Shown: positions 35,103 to 45,299 of the stretch, one piece after another
Position numbering within the stretch: the stretch's first letter is position 1
Layout of the letters: each line of letters begins with the position of its first letter
Assembly: GCF_900114705.1 (NCBI RefSeq)
Contig: NZ_FOTW01000027.1
Coordinates: forward strand, 40,623 to 104,622
Source of the DNA: Rugamonas rubra
Lineage (GTDB): Bacteria > Pseudomonadota > Gammaproteobacteria > Burkholderiales > Burkholderiaceae_D
Direction: 5' to 3'
DNA length: 64,000 nt
Translations under genes and position numbers: made by a program
The notes under the pieces: model-generated
The model's input: the letters and a program-made list of their open reading frames with translations, nothing else
What the model was told of the DNA's origin: nothing
Database searches by the model: none

Positions 35103-35140
35103 ACGCCGTCGCGGTCCAAGCCGCGACGGCGTTCTGTTTT
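35103..35140 (+). terminator. Rho-independent terminator after the porin gene
   Basis: A perfect 12-bp stem ACGCCGTCGCGG (35103-35114) with CCGCGACGGCGT (35121-35132), followed by TCTGTTTT. Confidence 0.82.
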
Positions 35141-35269
35141 CCAGTCAGCCGCGTTGAAACGGGCGCTCAGTGCCTTCGGCGCAACAGTTTTCGCGCCGAA
35201 ACCCCTCCGCCGGTCGCGATAGCGATTACAGTATGGCCTCACCGTTTCAAGGCGCCCAAAGAGAGTCCT

Positions 35270-37175
35270 ATGCAGTCCTCCACCCAACACACGAATGCCG
35301 GCCCGAGCCGACATGGCCGCGCACGCTGGTCGCGTGGCCAGGTGCTGGCCTGGGGCGGCGTATTGCTGTTCTGTCTGGCGCTGGCCAGTCTGGCCTATTA
35401 CTGGGCCGGAAAAATCACCACCGACAGGCTGCGGGTAAGCGGCGCGCAAAGGCTCAACGCCTACGCCGCCAGCCTGGAGAACCTGCTCGACAAGTACGAT
35501 TTCCTGCCGCGCACGCTGGAGTTGAACAAGGATGTGATCGCCTTGCTCAAGCAGCCCGACGACCCGGCGCTGCGCGCGGCCGTCAACGTCTATCTGGAGC
35601 GGGTCAACCAACAGGCCCGCTCTACCACCATCTACGTCGTGAATCTCAAGGGGATCACCCAGGCGTCGAGCAATTGGCGCGAAAAAGACAGCTTCGTCGG
35701 CGATAACGTTTCCTTCCGCCCCTATGTGCGCGATGCTTTGCAGCGCACGCCGGGCGGCTTCTACGGCGTCGGCACCACTCGCTTGGAGCCCGGCTACTTC
35801 TTCGCCCACGGCATCTACCACGACGGCCAGATGCTGGGCGTGGCCACGGTCAAGGTCAACATCGAAAAACTGGAGAAGACCTGGGTGCAGGGCGGCGACA
35901 AGGTCATGCTCAGCGACGAGCATGGCGTGGTTTTCCTGAGTTCCGTACCATCGTGGAAGTACCGGACGCTGGCGCCGCTGTCGGCCGATGTGCGCCACCG
36001 CCTGGAGAAGACACGGCAATACTTCTCCCACCCGCTGGAACCGCTGGGCTTCGCCTACCAGCCGGAAATGGACGACGGCACGCGCAAGGTGCAGGTGCCG
36101 GAGCAGGCCCAGATCAACGGCAAGGAGGGGCGCGCCTCCGGCATGTTGATGCAGCGGCGCTCCCTGGCGCCGCGCAACTGGGAGTTCATCTATCTTTCCG
36201 ACCTCAGCCAGGCGCGCTCCAACGCCCAGGCCGCCTTTATCTTCTCCTGCGTGGCCGAGGGTTTCCTCGTCATGCTGTTCCTCTACGTGCGGCAGCGGCT
36301 GCGCGCCACCCGCCAGCGCCGCAAGGCCAGGGAGGACTTGCAGCACGCCTATGACAATCTGGAAATCATGGTGGCCGAACGCACCTATAGCCTGCGCCAG
36401 ATGACGCAAAACCTGAGCGAGGAGATCGCCGTGCGCCGCCAGGCCGAGCAAAAGCTGCAGGTGACGCAGAACGAGCTGTTCCAGGCCGGCAAGATGGCGG
36501 TGCTCGGCCAGATGTCGGCCGGCATCACCCACGAGCTGAACCAGCCGCTGACGGCGCTGCGCACCATGTCCGACAACGCCGTGGTGTTGCTGGAGCGCGG
36601 CCGGCTCGAGGTGGTCAAGAGCAACCTGGTGACGATCTCGCAGATTGTCGGCCGGATGGGGACGATTACCGGGCAGTTGAAGGTGTTTGCGCGCAAATCG
36701 ACGGCGCCGCCGAGCGCCGTGGCGCTGCAGACGGCGATCGCCAACGCGCTGTTCCTGGTCGAGCGGCGCATGGACCTGGAGCGCGTCGATTTCCGCCTGC
36801 ACATGCGCAGCCCCGGCGCCAACGCCTTGTGCGACAGCAACCGCTTGGAGCAGGTGCTGGTCAACCTGTTCAACAACGCGCTCGACGCGATGGCCGACAG
36901 CGAGCTGCGGCAACTGACCGTCAGCGTCGACAGCGCCGGCGCGCGGGTGCTGATCCGGGTGGCCGACAGCGGCCCCGGCATGACGGAAGAGATGCGCAGC
37001 CATCTGTTCGAACCTTTTTTCACCACCAAGCCGCAGGGACAGGGGTTGGGCCTGGGCTTGGCCATTTCGGAGCAAATAGTGCGTGAGTTCGGTGGTATAT
37101 TGAGGGCGGAATCAGCCCCGGGCGGTGGCGCCCAGTTCGCCATCGAATTGAAGGTCGCGGAGCAGGAGCTTGGAC

Positions 37176-37183
<8 letters not shown>
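35270..37183 (+). CDS. dctB: C4-dicarboxylate-type sensor histidine kinase
   Basis: A 637-residue membrane sensor kinase. TM1 is at about 27-46, a large periplasmic double-PAS-like (dCache) domain at 47-320 with the DctB-like segment SNWREKDSFVGDNVSFRPYVRDAL and GYFFAHGIYHDG, and TM2 at about 322-343. A coiled coil then leads to the kinase core: His421 in GITHELNQPLTALRT, N-box NLFNNALDAM, and G-boxes VADSGPGM and GQGLGLGLAI. It overlaps the next gene by 8 bp. Ligand identity (C4-dicarboxylates) is inferred from the family and the neighbouring symporter. Confidence 0.93.
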
Positions 37184-38561
<1,378 letters not shown>

Positions 38562-38612
38562 CCAAACCCGGCCCCTAAAAGCGCCGACGTGGAAACGCCG
38601 GCGCATAAATGC

Positions 38613-38642
38613 AAAAAGCGCTTCCGAGGAAGCGCTTTTTAA
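38613..38642. terminator. Bidirectional intrinsic terminator dctD / parvulin gene
   Basis: AAAAAGCGCTTCC (38613-38625) pairs with GGAAGCGCTTTTT (38628-38640). The A-run and T-run on either side make it work for both convergent genes. Confidence 0.88.
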
Positions 38643-38655
38643 TGCCAGGGCGATC

Positions 38656-39432
38656 TTATTGGATCTTGGCTTTTTTCATCAGATCGTCGCGGAAGGCGGC
38701 GATTTTCTTCTGTTGCATCGCTTCGGCGATCTGGCCTTTGACTTCTTCCAGCGAAGGCAGCTTGGTCGCGCGCGACTCTTCCATCTTGATGACGTGGAAG
38801 CCGAACTCGGTCTTGACCGGGGTTTCGGTGTATTGGCCGTTTTTCAGGGCCACCATGGCGTCGGCGAAAGGCTTGACCAGCTTGCCCGGTGCCATCCAGC
38901 CGAGGTCGCCGCCGTTGTTGGCGGAACCGTCCTTGGAGACCTTGGCCAGCTCTTCGAACTTGCCGCCGGCCTTCAGCTTGGCGATGATGTCCTTGGCTTC
39001 GGCTTCGGTGCCGACCAGGATGTGGCGCGAGTGGTATTCCTTCTCGCCCATGGCGGCCTTGTACTTGTCGTACTCGGCTTTGATCTCGGCGTCCTTGACC
39101 GGGTTTTTCTTCACGTAGTCGGCCAGCATGGCGTTGATGATGACGCTTTGGCGGGTGTTCTCGATCTGCGACTTGACTTCCGGACGCATGCCGTAGCCTT
39201 GCTTGTCGGCTTCCTGGATCAGCACTTCACGGCCGATCAGTTCCTTCTTGATGGCCTCGCGCAGCTGCGGGCTGTCTTGCTGTTGGCCCTGGGCCACGAC
39301 TTGCTTGACCATCTGGTCGACGCGGGCGGCAGGAATGGCCTTGCCGTTGACGGTGACCGCGTTCTGGGCGAAAACTGGTGCTGCGATAACAGCGATCAGG
39401 GCTAACAACAGGCGAGCAGGCTTCAACATCAT
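38656..39432 (-). CDS. Periplasmic parvulin-type peptidyl-prolyl isomerase (copy 2)
   Basis: A 258-residue exported folding factor. The signal peptide (LLLALIAVIAAPVFA, cleaved before QNAVTVNG) is followed by a SurA-N-like helical region and a parvulin (PpiC) domain (about 133-225) with HSRHILVGTEAEA, GGDLGWMAPG and EFGFHVIKMEESR. It closely resembles the next gene upstream, sharing motifs such as VKKNPVKDA, GKFEELAK and NGKAIP, so the two arose by tandem duplication. It has two possible first Met codons (39432 or 39429). Confidence 0.92.
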   Translation of the reverse strand: MMLKPARLLLALIAVIAAPVFAQNAVTVNGKAIPAARVDQMVKQVVAQGQQQDSPQLREAIKKELIGREVLIQEADKQGYGMRPEVKSQIENTRQSVIINAMLADYVKKNPVKDAEIKAEYDKYKAAMGEKEYHSRHILVGTEAEAKDIIAKLKAGGKFEELAKVSKDGSANNGGDLGWMAPGKLVKPFADAMVALKNGQYTETPVKTEFGFHVIKMEESRATKLPSLEEVKGQIAEAMQQKKIAAFRDDLMKKAKIQ

Positions 39433-39495
39433 TATCAGATCCTATAAAACGAGTAAGTGCGCGGCGGGGGCGCATAGTCTAAGGCCGAATCGAAA

Positions 39496-39517
39496 CCGGC
39501 GCCCCTGGGGGCGCCGG
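39496..39517 (-). terminator. GC-rich hairpin between the parvulin copies
   Basis: CCGGCGCCCC (39496-39505) pairs with GGGGCGCCGG (39508-39517). On the minus strand it is followed by only a weak T-rich tract, so it may attenuate rather than stop transcription into the second copy. Confidence 0.5.
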
Positions 39518-39528
39518 CGATCACAGCA

Positions 39529-40308
39529 TTACTGAACCTTGGCCTTTTTGACCATTTCTTCTTGGAAGGCTTGCAGCTTCTTCTGGGTCAGCGCTTCCGC
39601 GATTTGCGGTTTCACTTCTTCCAGGGTAGGCAGCTTGGCTGGACGGATGTCGTCCACTTTGATGACGTGGAAACCGTTCGGGGTTTGCACGGCTTTCTCG
39701 GTGACTTGGCCCTTGGCCAGCGCGACGAAGGCGTCGGAGAACGCTTTCGGGAAGGACGACGGGGTCGCCCAGTCCAGATCGCCGCCGTTCGATGCCGAAC
39801 CGGTGTCTTTCGAGGTCTTGGCCAGTTCTTCGAACTTGGCGCCGCCCTTCAGCTTGGCGATAACGGCGTTGGCTTCGGCTTCGGTCTCGACCAGGATGTG
39901 GCGGACATGGAATTCCTTGTCGCCGGCCTGGGCCGTGAACTTGTCGTATTCAGCCTTGATGTCGGCGTCTTTGACCGGGTTCTTCTTGACGAAGTCGGCC
40001 ACCAGGGCGTTGATGATGATGGCTTGGCGGGCGTTTTCCAGTTGCGTCTTGACCGTGGCATCCTTGCCGAAACCTTGCTTTTCCGCTTCCTGCATCATGA
40101 CTTCGCGGCCGATCAGGTCTTTCTTGATCAGTTCACGCAGTTGCGGGGAATCTGGTTGCTGGCCCTGGGCAACTACTTGCTTGACTACAGCATCGACGCG
40201 CGAGGTCGGGATGGCTTTGCCGTTGACCACAGCAATGTTTTGTGCGAACGCTGGTGCGGCGACAACTGCGATAAGTGCGATCAGCAAACGGGCTGGCTTG
40301 AAAGTCAT
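39529..40308 (-). CDS. Periplasmic parvulin-type peptidyl-prolyl isomerase (copy 1)
   Basis: A 259-residue paralogue of the gene above with the same layout: signal peptide (LLIALIAVVAAPAFA before QNIAVVNG), SurA-N-like region, parvulin domain with HVRHILVETEAEA, GGDLDWATPSS and NGFHVIKVDDIRP, and a basic C-terminus ending KKAKVQ. Such SurA/PrsA-like isomerases assist folding of outer-membrane or secreted proteins. It follows bolA by 125 bp and may belong to the same transcript. Confidence 0.92.
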   Translation of the reverse strand: MTFKPARLLIALIAVVAAPAFAQNIAVVNGKAIPTSRVDAVVKQVVAQGQQPDSPQLRELIKKDLIGREVMMQEAEKQGFGKDATVKTQLENARQAIIINALVADFVKKNPVKDADIKAEYDKFTAQAGDKEFHVRHILVETEAEANAVIAKLKGGAKFEELAKTSKDTGSASNGGDLDWATPSSFPKAFSDAFVALAKGQVTEKAVQTPNGFHVIKVDDIRPAKLPTLEEVKPQIAEALTQKKLQAFQEEMVKKAKVQ

Positions 40309-40433
40309 TATTAATTCCTGTAGAGGGAAAGTTTTCGTGAAAAGTGCTAGTCAAAAGCTTGGATCCTGCATCGGCCGAATCTGTTCGATTATTCTAAGGC
40401 CTATCTGAATCATTCGCCAAACTTTGCGCTACA

Positions 40434-40724
40434 TCATACTTCGGACGGTGCCAGTGCGGTAATGGCCAATGCATGAATTTCTTTATGCATCATATCGTGC
40501 ACGGAATCATACACGAGTCGATGTCTTGTGACGAGTTTGAGCCCCTCAAATTGCGCCGAAACGATGCGCAAGTTGTAGTGGCCGCCGCCCGAGGCGGCGC
40601 CGGCGTGGCCGGCGTGCTTGGCCGAGTCGTCGTCGAGCAGCAATTCCAGCGGCGCCAGGGCGGCTTGCAGGGCGGCGCGGATGCGTTCGATGCGGCCGTC
40701 GCCGCCGTTGTTTACGCTGTTCAT
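40434..40724 (-). CDS. BolA-family protein
   Basis: A 96-residue BolA-like protein. The class II KH-like fold is seen with RIERIRAALQAALAPLELLLDDDSAKHAGH and the conserved FEGLKLVTRHRLVYDSVHDMM, ending in HALAIT. BolA proteins partner monothiol glutaredoxins in iron-sulfur trafficking and affect cell shape. The start ATG overlaps the stop of yciB by 4 bp (ATGA), so the two are coupled. A Gly/Ala-rich insert (AGAASGGG) lies in the first loop. Confidence 0.92.
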   Translation of the reverse strand: MNSVNNGGDGRIERIRAALQAALAPLELLLDDDSAKHAGHAGAASGGGHYNLRIVSAQFEGLKLVTRHRLVYDSVHDMMHKEIHALAITALAPSEV

Positions 40725-41350
40725 GCCTCTTCCTTCATGTGTTTGGACAAATAGAAAGTCTGGCCGATGATGAAGGCGAACATGATCGCGGTCGAGCCGA
40801 AGGCCTTGAAGCTGACCCAGGCCGCCGTGTCGCCCTTAAACAGCACGAAGGCGACGTACAGGTTGAGGAAGCCCATAAAGGTGAAGAAGCTGATCCAGAT
40901 CAGGTTCAAGCGCTGCCAGATCGGATCGGGCAATTGCATGATCGCCTCCATCGACTTGCGCATCAGATTCTTTTTAAAGATCAACTGCGCGCCGGTTAAG
41001 GCGATCGCCGAGCCCCAATAGAAGATCGTCAGCTTCCACTTAATCAGATTTTCGTCGTGGAAATAAATGGTCAGGCCGCCGAAGAACACGAACAGCAATA
41101 GCGAGATCCACAAGATGGTGTCGACCTTGCGCCCGCGCGCCAGCAGATAGCCGATTTGCGCGGCCGTGGCGGCCACGCCGGCGATGGTGGCGACGATCAT
41201 CGGCGCCAGGTCGGCGGTGATCGAGCCGCCGGAGATGATGCCGCTCAGATGGGTGTTGATATAGTTGGTGGCCAGTTCGGCGTTGGCGCCGCCCCATTTG
41301 AAGGCGCCGAAGAAGACCAGCAGGGGGAAGAAGTCGAACAAGAATTTCAT
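40721..41350 (-). CDS. yciB: Septation protein A family (YciB, inner membrane)
   Basis: A 209-residue integral membrane protein of the intracellular septation family (IspZ/YciB), linked to cell-envelope integrity and division. The signature MKFLFDFFPLLVFFGAFK opens the protein; about five to six helices follow, including TILWISLLLFVFFGGLTIYFHD, where the conserved FHDENLIKWKLTIFYW begins. It ends 4 bp into bolA. It lies 49 bp after msrB in the same direction. Confidence 0.94.
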   Translation of the reverse strand: MKFLFDFFPLLVFFGAFKWGGANAELATNYINTHLSGIISGGSITADLAPMIVATIAGVAATAAQIGYLLARGRKVDTILWISLLLFVFFGGLTIYFHDENLIKWKLTIFYWGSAIALTGAQLIFKKNLMRKSMEAIMQLPDPIWQRLNLIWISFFTFMGFLNLYVAFVLFKGDTAAWVSFKAFGSTAIMFAFIIGQTFYLSKHMKEEA

Positions 41351-41399
41351 GGTTATTCTGCGTGCTCTGAGTAGTTATTGTGGGATTGTGTGGTGGACT

Positions 41400-41798
41400 C
41401 TATTGCGGATCGAAGCGTAGCGAGGCCGAATTGATGCAATAGCGTAAGCCGGTTGGCGGCGGCCCGTCGGGGAAGACGTGGCCCAGGTGGGCGTCGCAGA
41501 CGGCGCAGATGATCTCGGTGCGCAGCATACCATGGCTACGGTCGACGATTTCGCCGACGTTGTCGGGGTTGATCGCTTCGAAATAGCTGGGCCAGCCGCA
41601 ACCGGAGTCGAACTTGGCGTCGGAGCGGAACAGCGGCGTGTTGCAGCAGACGCAAGTATAGACGCCGTGCTCGTGGTGGTCCCAGAACTGGCCGCTGAAG
41701 GCGCGCTCGGTGGCGGCGTGGCGGCTCACCTCGAACTGCATGGGGTCGAGCATGGCGCGCCACTCGGCGTCGGTCTTATGTACTTTATCGGTGGTCAT
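41400..41798 (-). CDS. msrB: Peptide methionine-(R)-S-oxide reductase
   Basis: A 132-residue repair enzyme that reduces methionine-R-sulfoxide in proteins with thioredoxin. The catalytic Cys121 is in LRYCINSASLRF, a probable resolving Cys67 in SGCGWPSY, and the structural zinc uses Cys49/Cys52 (TCVCC) and Cys98/Cys101 (CAVC). There is no signal peptide, so it is cytoplasmic. It lies 27 bp after selO, another protein tied to oxidative stress. Confidence 0.96.
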   Translation of the reverse strand: MTTDKVHKTDAEWRAMLDPMQFEVSRHAATERAFSGQFWDHHEHGVYTCVCCNTPLFRSDAKFDSGCGWPSYFEAINPDNVGEIVDRSHGMLRTEIICAVCDAHLGHVFPDGPPPTGLRYCINSASLRFDPQ

Positions 41799-41825
41799 GA
41801 TCGACTTTCTTGAATGAATGAAGTA

Positions 41826-43220
41826 TTAGGAAGAGCAGCTGACTTCGAGCTCGCTGGCCCAGTCCGGCGGCAGCGCCGCGTAGGACTCGTGCTCCGGCTG
41901 TTCGTCGTAGGGGCGCTGTAAAACCGACAGCAGGCGCGCCACTTCAGTAAAGTCCTTGTTCTGTGCTTTTTCAATGGCAACTTGCGCCAGGTAGTTGCGC
42001 AAAACGTACTTGGGGTTGACGCCGTCCATCGCCGCCTTGCGTTCGGCGTCGCCGCGGCTTTCCTGGTGCAGGCGGGCGCGGTACTGCAGCGCCCAGGCGT
42101 CGAAGGCGGGGCGGTCGATGAACAGGTCGCGCAGCGGCTCGTCGGCGCCGGCGTGGTCGCGCTGCAGATTGCCCAAGCGGCGGAAGAACAGCGTGAAATC
42201 GACGCCGTTGGCCTGCATTAGCGCGAACATCGCGTCGAACAGGGCTTGGTCGCCGGCCTGCTCGGCGGCCAGGCCGAGTTTGGCGTGCAGCAATTCGCTG
42301 ATCTTGGCGGCGTACTCGCCCTGGTAGATGTCCAACGCCGCCTGCGCCGCCTCGACCTCGCCGATCAGCGGCAGCAAGGCCTGGCCCAGCGCGTAGCAGT
42401 TCCAGTGGCCGATCTGCGGCTGCATGGCGTAGGAGTAACGGCCCTGCTGGTCGGTGTGGTTGCAGATGTGCTCGGCGTCGAAGGACTCCATGAAGCCGAA
42501 GGGGCCGTAGTCCAAGGTCAGGCCGAGGATCGACATGTTGTCGGTGTTCATCACGCCGTGCATGAAGCCGACCGCCTGCCAATGGGCGATCATGTGGGCG
42601 GTGCGGCGCGTCACTTCGGCCAGCAAGGCCTCGTACTTATTCTCTTCGTCCAACAACTGCGGGTAAAAGCGCGCGATCACATAGTCGGCCAGCACTTTCA
42701 GATGGGCCGGTTGGCGCTTGTGGAACCAGTGCTCGAAGGAGCCGAAGCGGACGAAGCTGGGCGCCATGCGCAGCACCACGGCCGAGCTTTCGACCGTTTC
42801 GCGCATCACGCCCTGGTCGGAGCCGGTGACGGACAGCGCGCGCGAGGTGGGGATGCCGAGCGCGTGCATCGCCTCGGAGCAGAGGAATTCGCGGATCGAC
42901 GAGCGCAGCACGGCGCGGCCGTCGCCCATGCGCGAGTAAGGCGTCAGGCCGGCGCCCTTCAGTTGCAGCTCGATCGGGCCGTCGGGGCCGTCCATCTCGC
43001 CCAGCAGGATGGCGCGGCCGTCGCCCAGCTGGCCGGCCCAGACGCCGAACTGGTGGCCGGAATACACGGCCGCCAGCGGTTGCGCGCGTTCGGGCACGGC
43101 GTTGCCGGTCAGGGTGTCGAGGTAGTCCTGGCGCGCCAGCAGGGCCGGGTCGAGGCCGAGCAGGCCGGCGGCCGTGTCGCTGACGGCTACCAGGTACGGC
43201 GCCGGCAGCGGGGTCGGCAT
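41826..43220 (-). CDS. selO: Protein adenylyltransferase SelO (YdiU), start uncertain
   Basis: A pseudokinase-fold enzyme that transfers AMP from ATP to hydroxyl side chains of proteins, with a role in redox stress. Conserved stretches are PLAAVYSGHQFGVWAGQLGDGRAILLGE, LKGAGLTPYSRMGDGRAVLRSSIREFLCSEAMHALGIPTSRALS, GVMNTDNMSILGLTLDYGPFG and the C-terminal CSS. From the first ATG (43220) there are 464 residues, but the family-conserved sequence continues in frame upstream (LDNSFASLPAVFYTRL) to at least about 43270. No ATG, GTG or TTG occurs before the in-frame stop at 43379. The true start is therefore upstream with an unusual codon, or the ATG was lost. Confidence 0.9.
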   Translation of the reverse strand: MPTPLPAPYLVAVSDTAAGLLGLDPALLARQDYLDTLTGNAVPERAQPLAAVYSGHQFGVWAGQLGDGRAILLGEMDGPDGPIELQLKGAGLTPYSRMGDGRAVLRSSIREFLCSEAMHALGIPTSRALSVTGSDQGVMRETVESSAVVLRMAPSFVRFGSFEHWFHKRQPAHLKVLADYVIARFYPQLLDEENKYEALLAEVTRRTAHMIAHWQAVGFMHGVMNTDNMSILGLTLDYGPFGFMESFDAEHICNHTDQQGRYSYAMQPQIGHWNCYALGQALLPLIGEVEAAQAALDIYQGEYAAKISELLHAKLGLAAEQAGDQALFDAMFALMQANGVDFTLFFRRLGNLQRDHAGADEPLRDLFIDRPAFDAWALQYRARLHQESRGDAERKAAMDGVNPKYVLRNYLAQVAIEKAQNKDFTEVARLLSVLQRPYDEQPEHESYAALPPDWASELEVSCSS

Positions 43221-43376
43221 CAGCCGGGTGTAGAAAACAGCGGGCAGGGACGCGAAGGAGTTGTCCAGCGGCAGTTTGGCGGCAGTGGCGGCAGTGGCGG
43301 CAGTAATGGCAGTTCCAGTCGGAGGCTGTTTCAGTGGCGGCCGGTGTCGGCGATCACAACGGCCAAATGGGGAATT
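43221..43376 (-). other. Upstream in-frame part of selO with no standard start codon
   Basis: The selO frame stays open to the TAG at 43379-43377. It encodes the conserved N-terminal segment LPLDNSFASLPAVFYTRL just before the first ATG, preceded by a low-complexity stretch of Thr/Ala. Candidate starts are ATT (43307-43305) or CTG (43334-43332); neither has a strong ribosome site. Confidence 0.6.
43278..43304. repeat. Three tandem copies of a 9-bp repeat
   Basis: GGCGGCAGT is repeated three times (43278-43286, 43287-43295, 43296-43304), with partial units on both sides. In the selO frame it encodes repeated Thr-Ala-Ala. Copy-number change would keep the frame. Confidence 0.9.
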
Positions 43377-43576
43377 CTAACCTACCGGGCGAATTGTATT
43401 GGGCGCAAATGGTTTTTTGCAGTACCGTTACACTCGCTAACACTGTTATTTCGCCATGTTTGTCAAATACTTCTTCGAATGTGCGCAGTTATTGCGGCGC
43501 AGCATCGAAAAAAGTTGACGGTTTTAGCACGGTCGTTCCAAACTCAGCCGCATTCGTTCACTTTGCAGGAGCATCA

Positions 43577-45229
43577 ATGCCGTCTTTACCGATGAGTCCC
43601 CTGATGGGCCAGATGATGAGCCAGCCTTTGCTCATTTCGAATATCCTCGAATTCGCCGCCCGCCACTACGGCGCCAGCGAGATCGTTTCGCGCCGGGTGG
43701 AGGGTGATATGCACCGCTACACCTACCGCGAGTGCCACCAGCGCGCCCGCCGGCTGGCCAACGCGCTGCACGGCCTGGGCGTGCGCATGGGCGACCGCGT
43801 CGCCACGCTGGCCTGGAACGGCTACCGCCACTTGGAGGCCTACTACGCCGTGTCCGGTTCGGGCGCCGTGCTGCACACGATCAATCCGCGGCTGCACCCC
43901 GAGCAGGTGGCCTACATCATGAACCACGCGGAAGACCAGTATCTGCTGCTCGACCTGACCTTCCTGCCGGTGGCCGAGGCGATCGCGGCGCATTGCAAGA
44001 CCACCAAGGGGTTCATCCTGATGTGCGACCGCGCGCGCATGCCGGCCGAGAGCAAGATCCCCAACCTGCTGTGCTACGAGGACTTGATCAACTCGCACTC
44101 GGACGACTACAGCTGGCCGCAGTTCGACGAGAACGCCGCCGCCACCTTGTGCTACACCTCCGGCACCACCGGCAACCCCAAGGGCGCCTTGTACTCGCAC
44201 CGCTCGACCGTGCTGCACGCCTACGGCTCGGCGATGCCGAACGCGCTCAACGTCTCCTCGCGCGACACGGTGATGCCGGTCGTGCCGATGTTCCACGTCA
44301 ACGCCTGGGGCCTGCCGTACTCGGTGCCGCTGTCCGGCGCCAAGCTGGTGTTCCCCGGCGCCGCGCTGGACGGCAAGTCGGTCTACGAGCTGTTCGAGAA
44401 CGAGGGCGTGACCTTCTCCGCCGGCGTGCCGACGGTCTGGCTGGGCCTGATCAACTATGCCAAGCAGAACAATCTGAAGTTCTCCACCTTCCGCCGCACG
44501 GTGATCGGCGGCTCGGCCTGCCCGCCGGCGATGATGAACACCTTGATCGACGACTTCGGTGTGGAGGTGGTGCACGCCTGGGGCATGACGGAAATGTCGC
44601 CGTTGGGCACCACCTGCACCTTGATGTCCAAGCATCTCGAACTGGACCGGGACGGGCAGCGCAAAATCCTGCAAAAACAAGGACATGCGGTGTACGGCGT
44701 GGACATGAAGATCGTCGACGACGACGGCAAGGAGCTGCCTTGGGACGGCGTCGGCTACGGCCACCTGCTGGTGCGCGGGCCGTGGATCATCGCCAAATAC
44801 TACAAGGAGGAGGGCGGCGACGTGTTGCAGGACGGCTGGTTCCCGACCGGCGACGTGGCCACCATCGATCCGGACGGCTATATGCAGATCACCGACCGCA
44901 GCAAGGACGTCATCAAGTCCGGCGGCGAATGGATCGGCACCATCGACCTGGAAAACATCGCCATGGCCCACCCGGCCGTGCTGCAGGCCGCCTGCATCGG
45001 CGTTGCCCATCCGAAATGGGACGAGCGCCCGCTGCTGGTGGTGGTGTTGCGCCCCGGCCAGCAGGTCAGCCGCGAGGAGTTGCTGCTCTTCTTCGACGGC
45101 AAGATCGCCAAGTGGTGGTTGCCGGACGACGTGGTCTTCACCGACGCGCTGCCGGTCGGCGGCACCGGCAAGATCCAGAAGAACAAGCTGCGCGACCAGT
45201 ACAAGGAGCACAAACTGCCGACGATTTAG
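43577..45229 (+). CDS. Acyl-CoA ligase (fatty-acid/AMP-binding family)
   Basis: A 550-residue adenylate-forming enzyme that activates a carboxylic acid to its CoA thioester. The ATG at 43577 follows GCAGGAG and gives MPSLPMSPLMGQMMSQPLLISNIL, the usual N-terminus of the medium/long-chain acyl-CoA ligase subgroup. The AMP-binding loop YTSGTTGNPKG is at 193-203, then AWGMTEMSPLGT, GWFPTGDVATIDPDGY, SGGEWIGTIDLEN and the catalytic Lys in PVGGTGKIQKNKLR. The five following genes form a Liv-type ABC importer 70 bp downstream, which suggests that the transported acid is the substrate. Fatty, aromatic or methylthio acids are possible. Confidence 0.92.
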   Translation: MPSLPMSPLMGQMMSQPLLISNILEFAARHYGASEIVSRRVEGDMHRYTYRECHQRARRLANALHGLGVRMGDRVATLAWNGYRHLEAYYAVSGSGAVLHTINPRLHPEQVAYIMNHAEDQYLLLDLTFLPVAEAIAAHCKTTKGFILMCDRARMPAESKIPNLLCYEDLINSHSDDYSWPQFDENAAATLCYTSGTTGNPKGALYSHRSTVLHAYGSAMPNALNVSSRDTVMPVVPMFHVNAWGLPYSVPLSGAKLVFPGAALDGKSVYELFENEGVTFSAGVPTVWLGLINYAKQNNLKFSTFRRTVIGGSACPPAMMNTLIDDFGVEVVHAWGMTEMSPLGTTCTLMSKHLELDRDGQRKILQKQGHAVYGVDMKIVDDDGKELPWDGVGYGHLLVRGPWIIAKYYKEEGGDVLQDGWFPTGDVATIDPDGYMQITDRSKDVIKSGGEWIGTIDLENIAMAHPAVLQAACIGVAHPKWDERPLLVVVLRPGQQVSREELLLFFDGKIAKWWLPDDVVFTDALPVGGTGKIQKNKLRDQYKEHKLPTI

Positions 45230-45299
45230 TTTTCGCTGCACGGTAGCAAACCAGGCCGGGCGCCACGACCCGGCCAACCACAAAATCAATGGAGACACC

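Noticed and set aside
43278..43304. Tandem GGCGGCAGT repeats considered as a CRISPR or phase-variation tract
   Set aside because: Units are 9 bp with no spacers, so not CRISPR; copy change keeps the frame, so no on/off switching of selO is expected.
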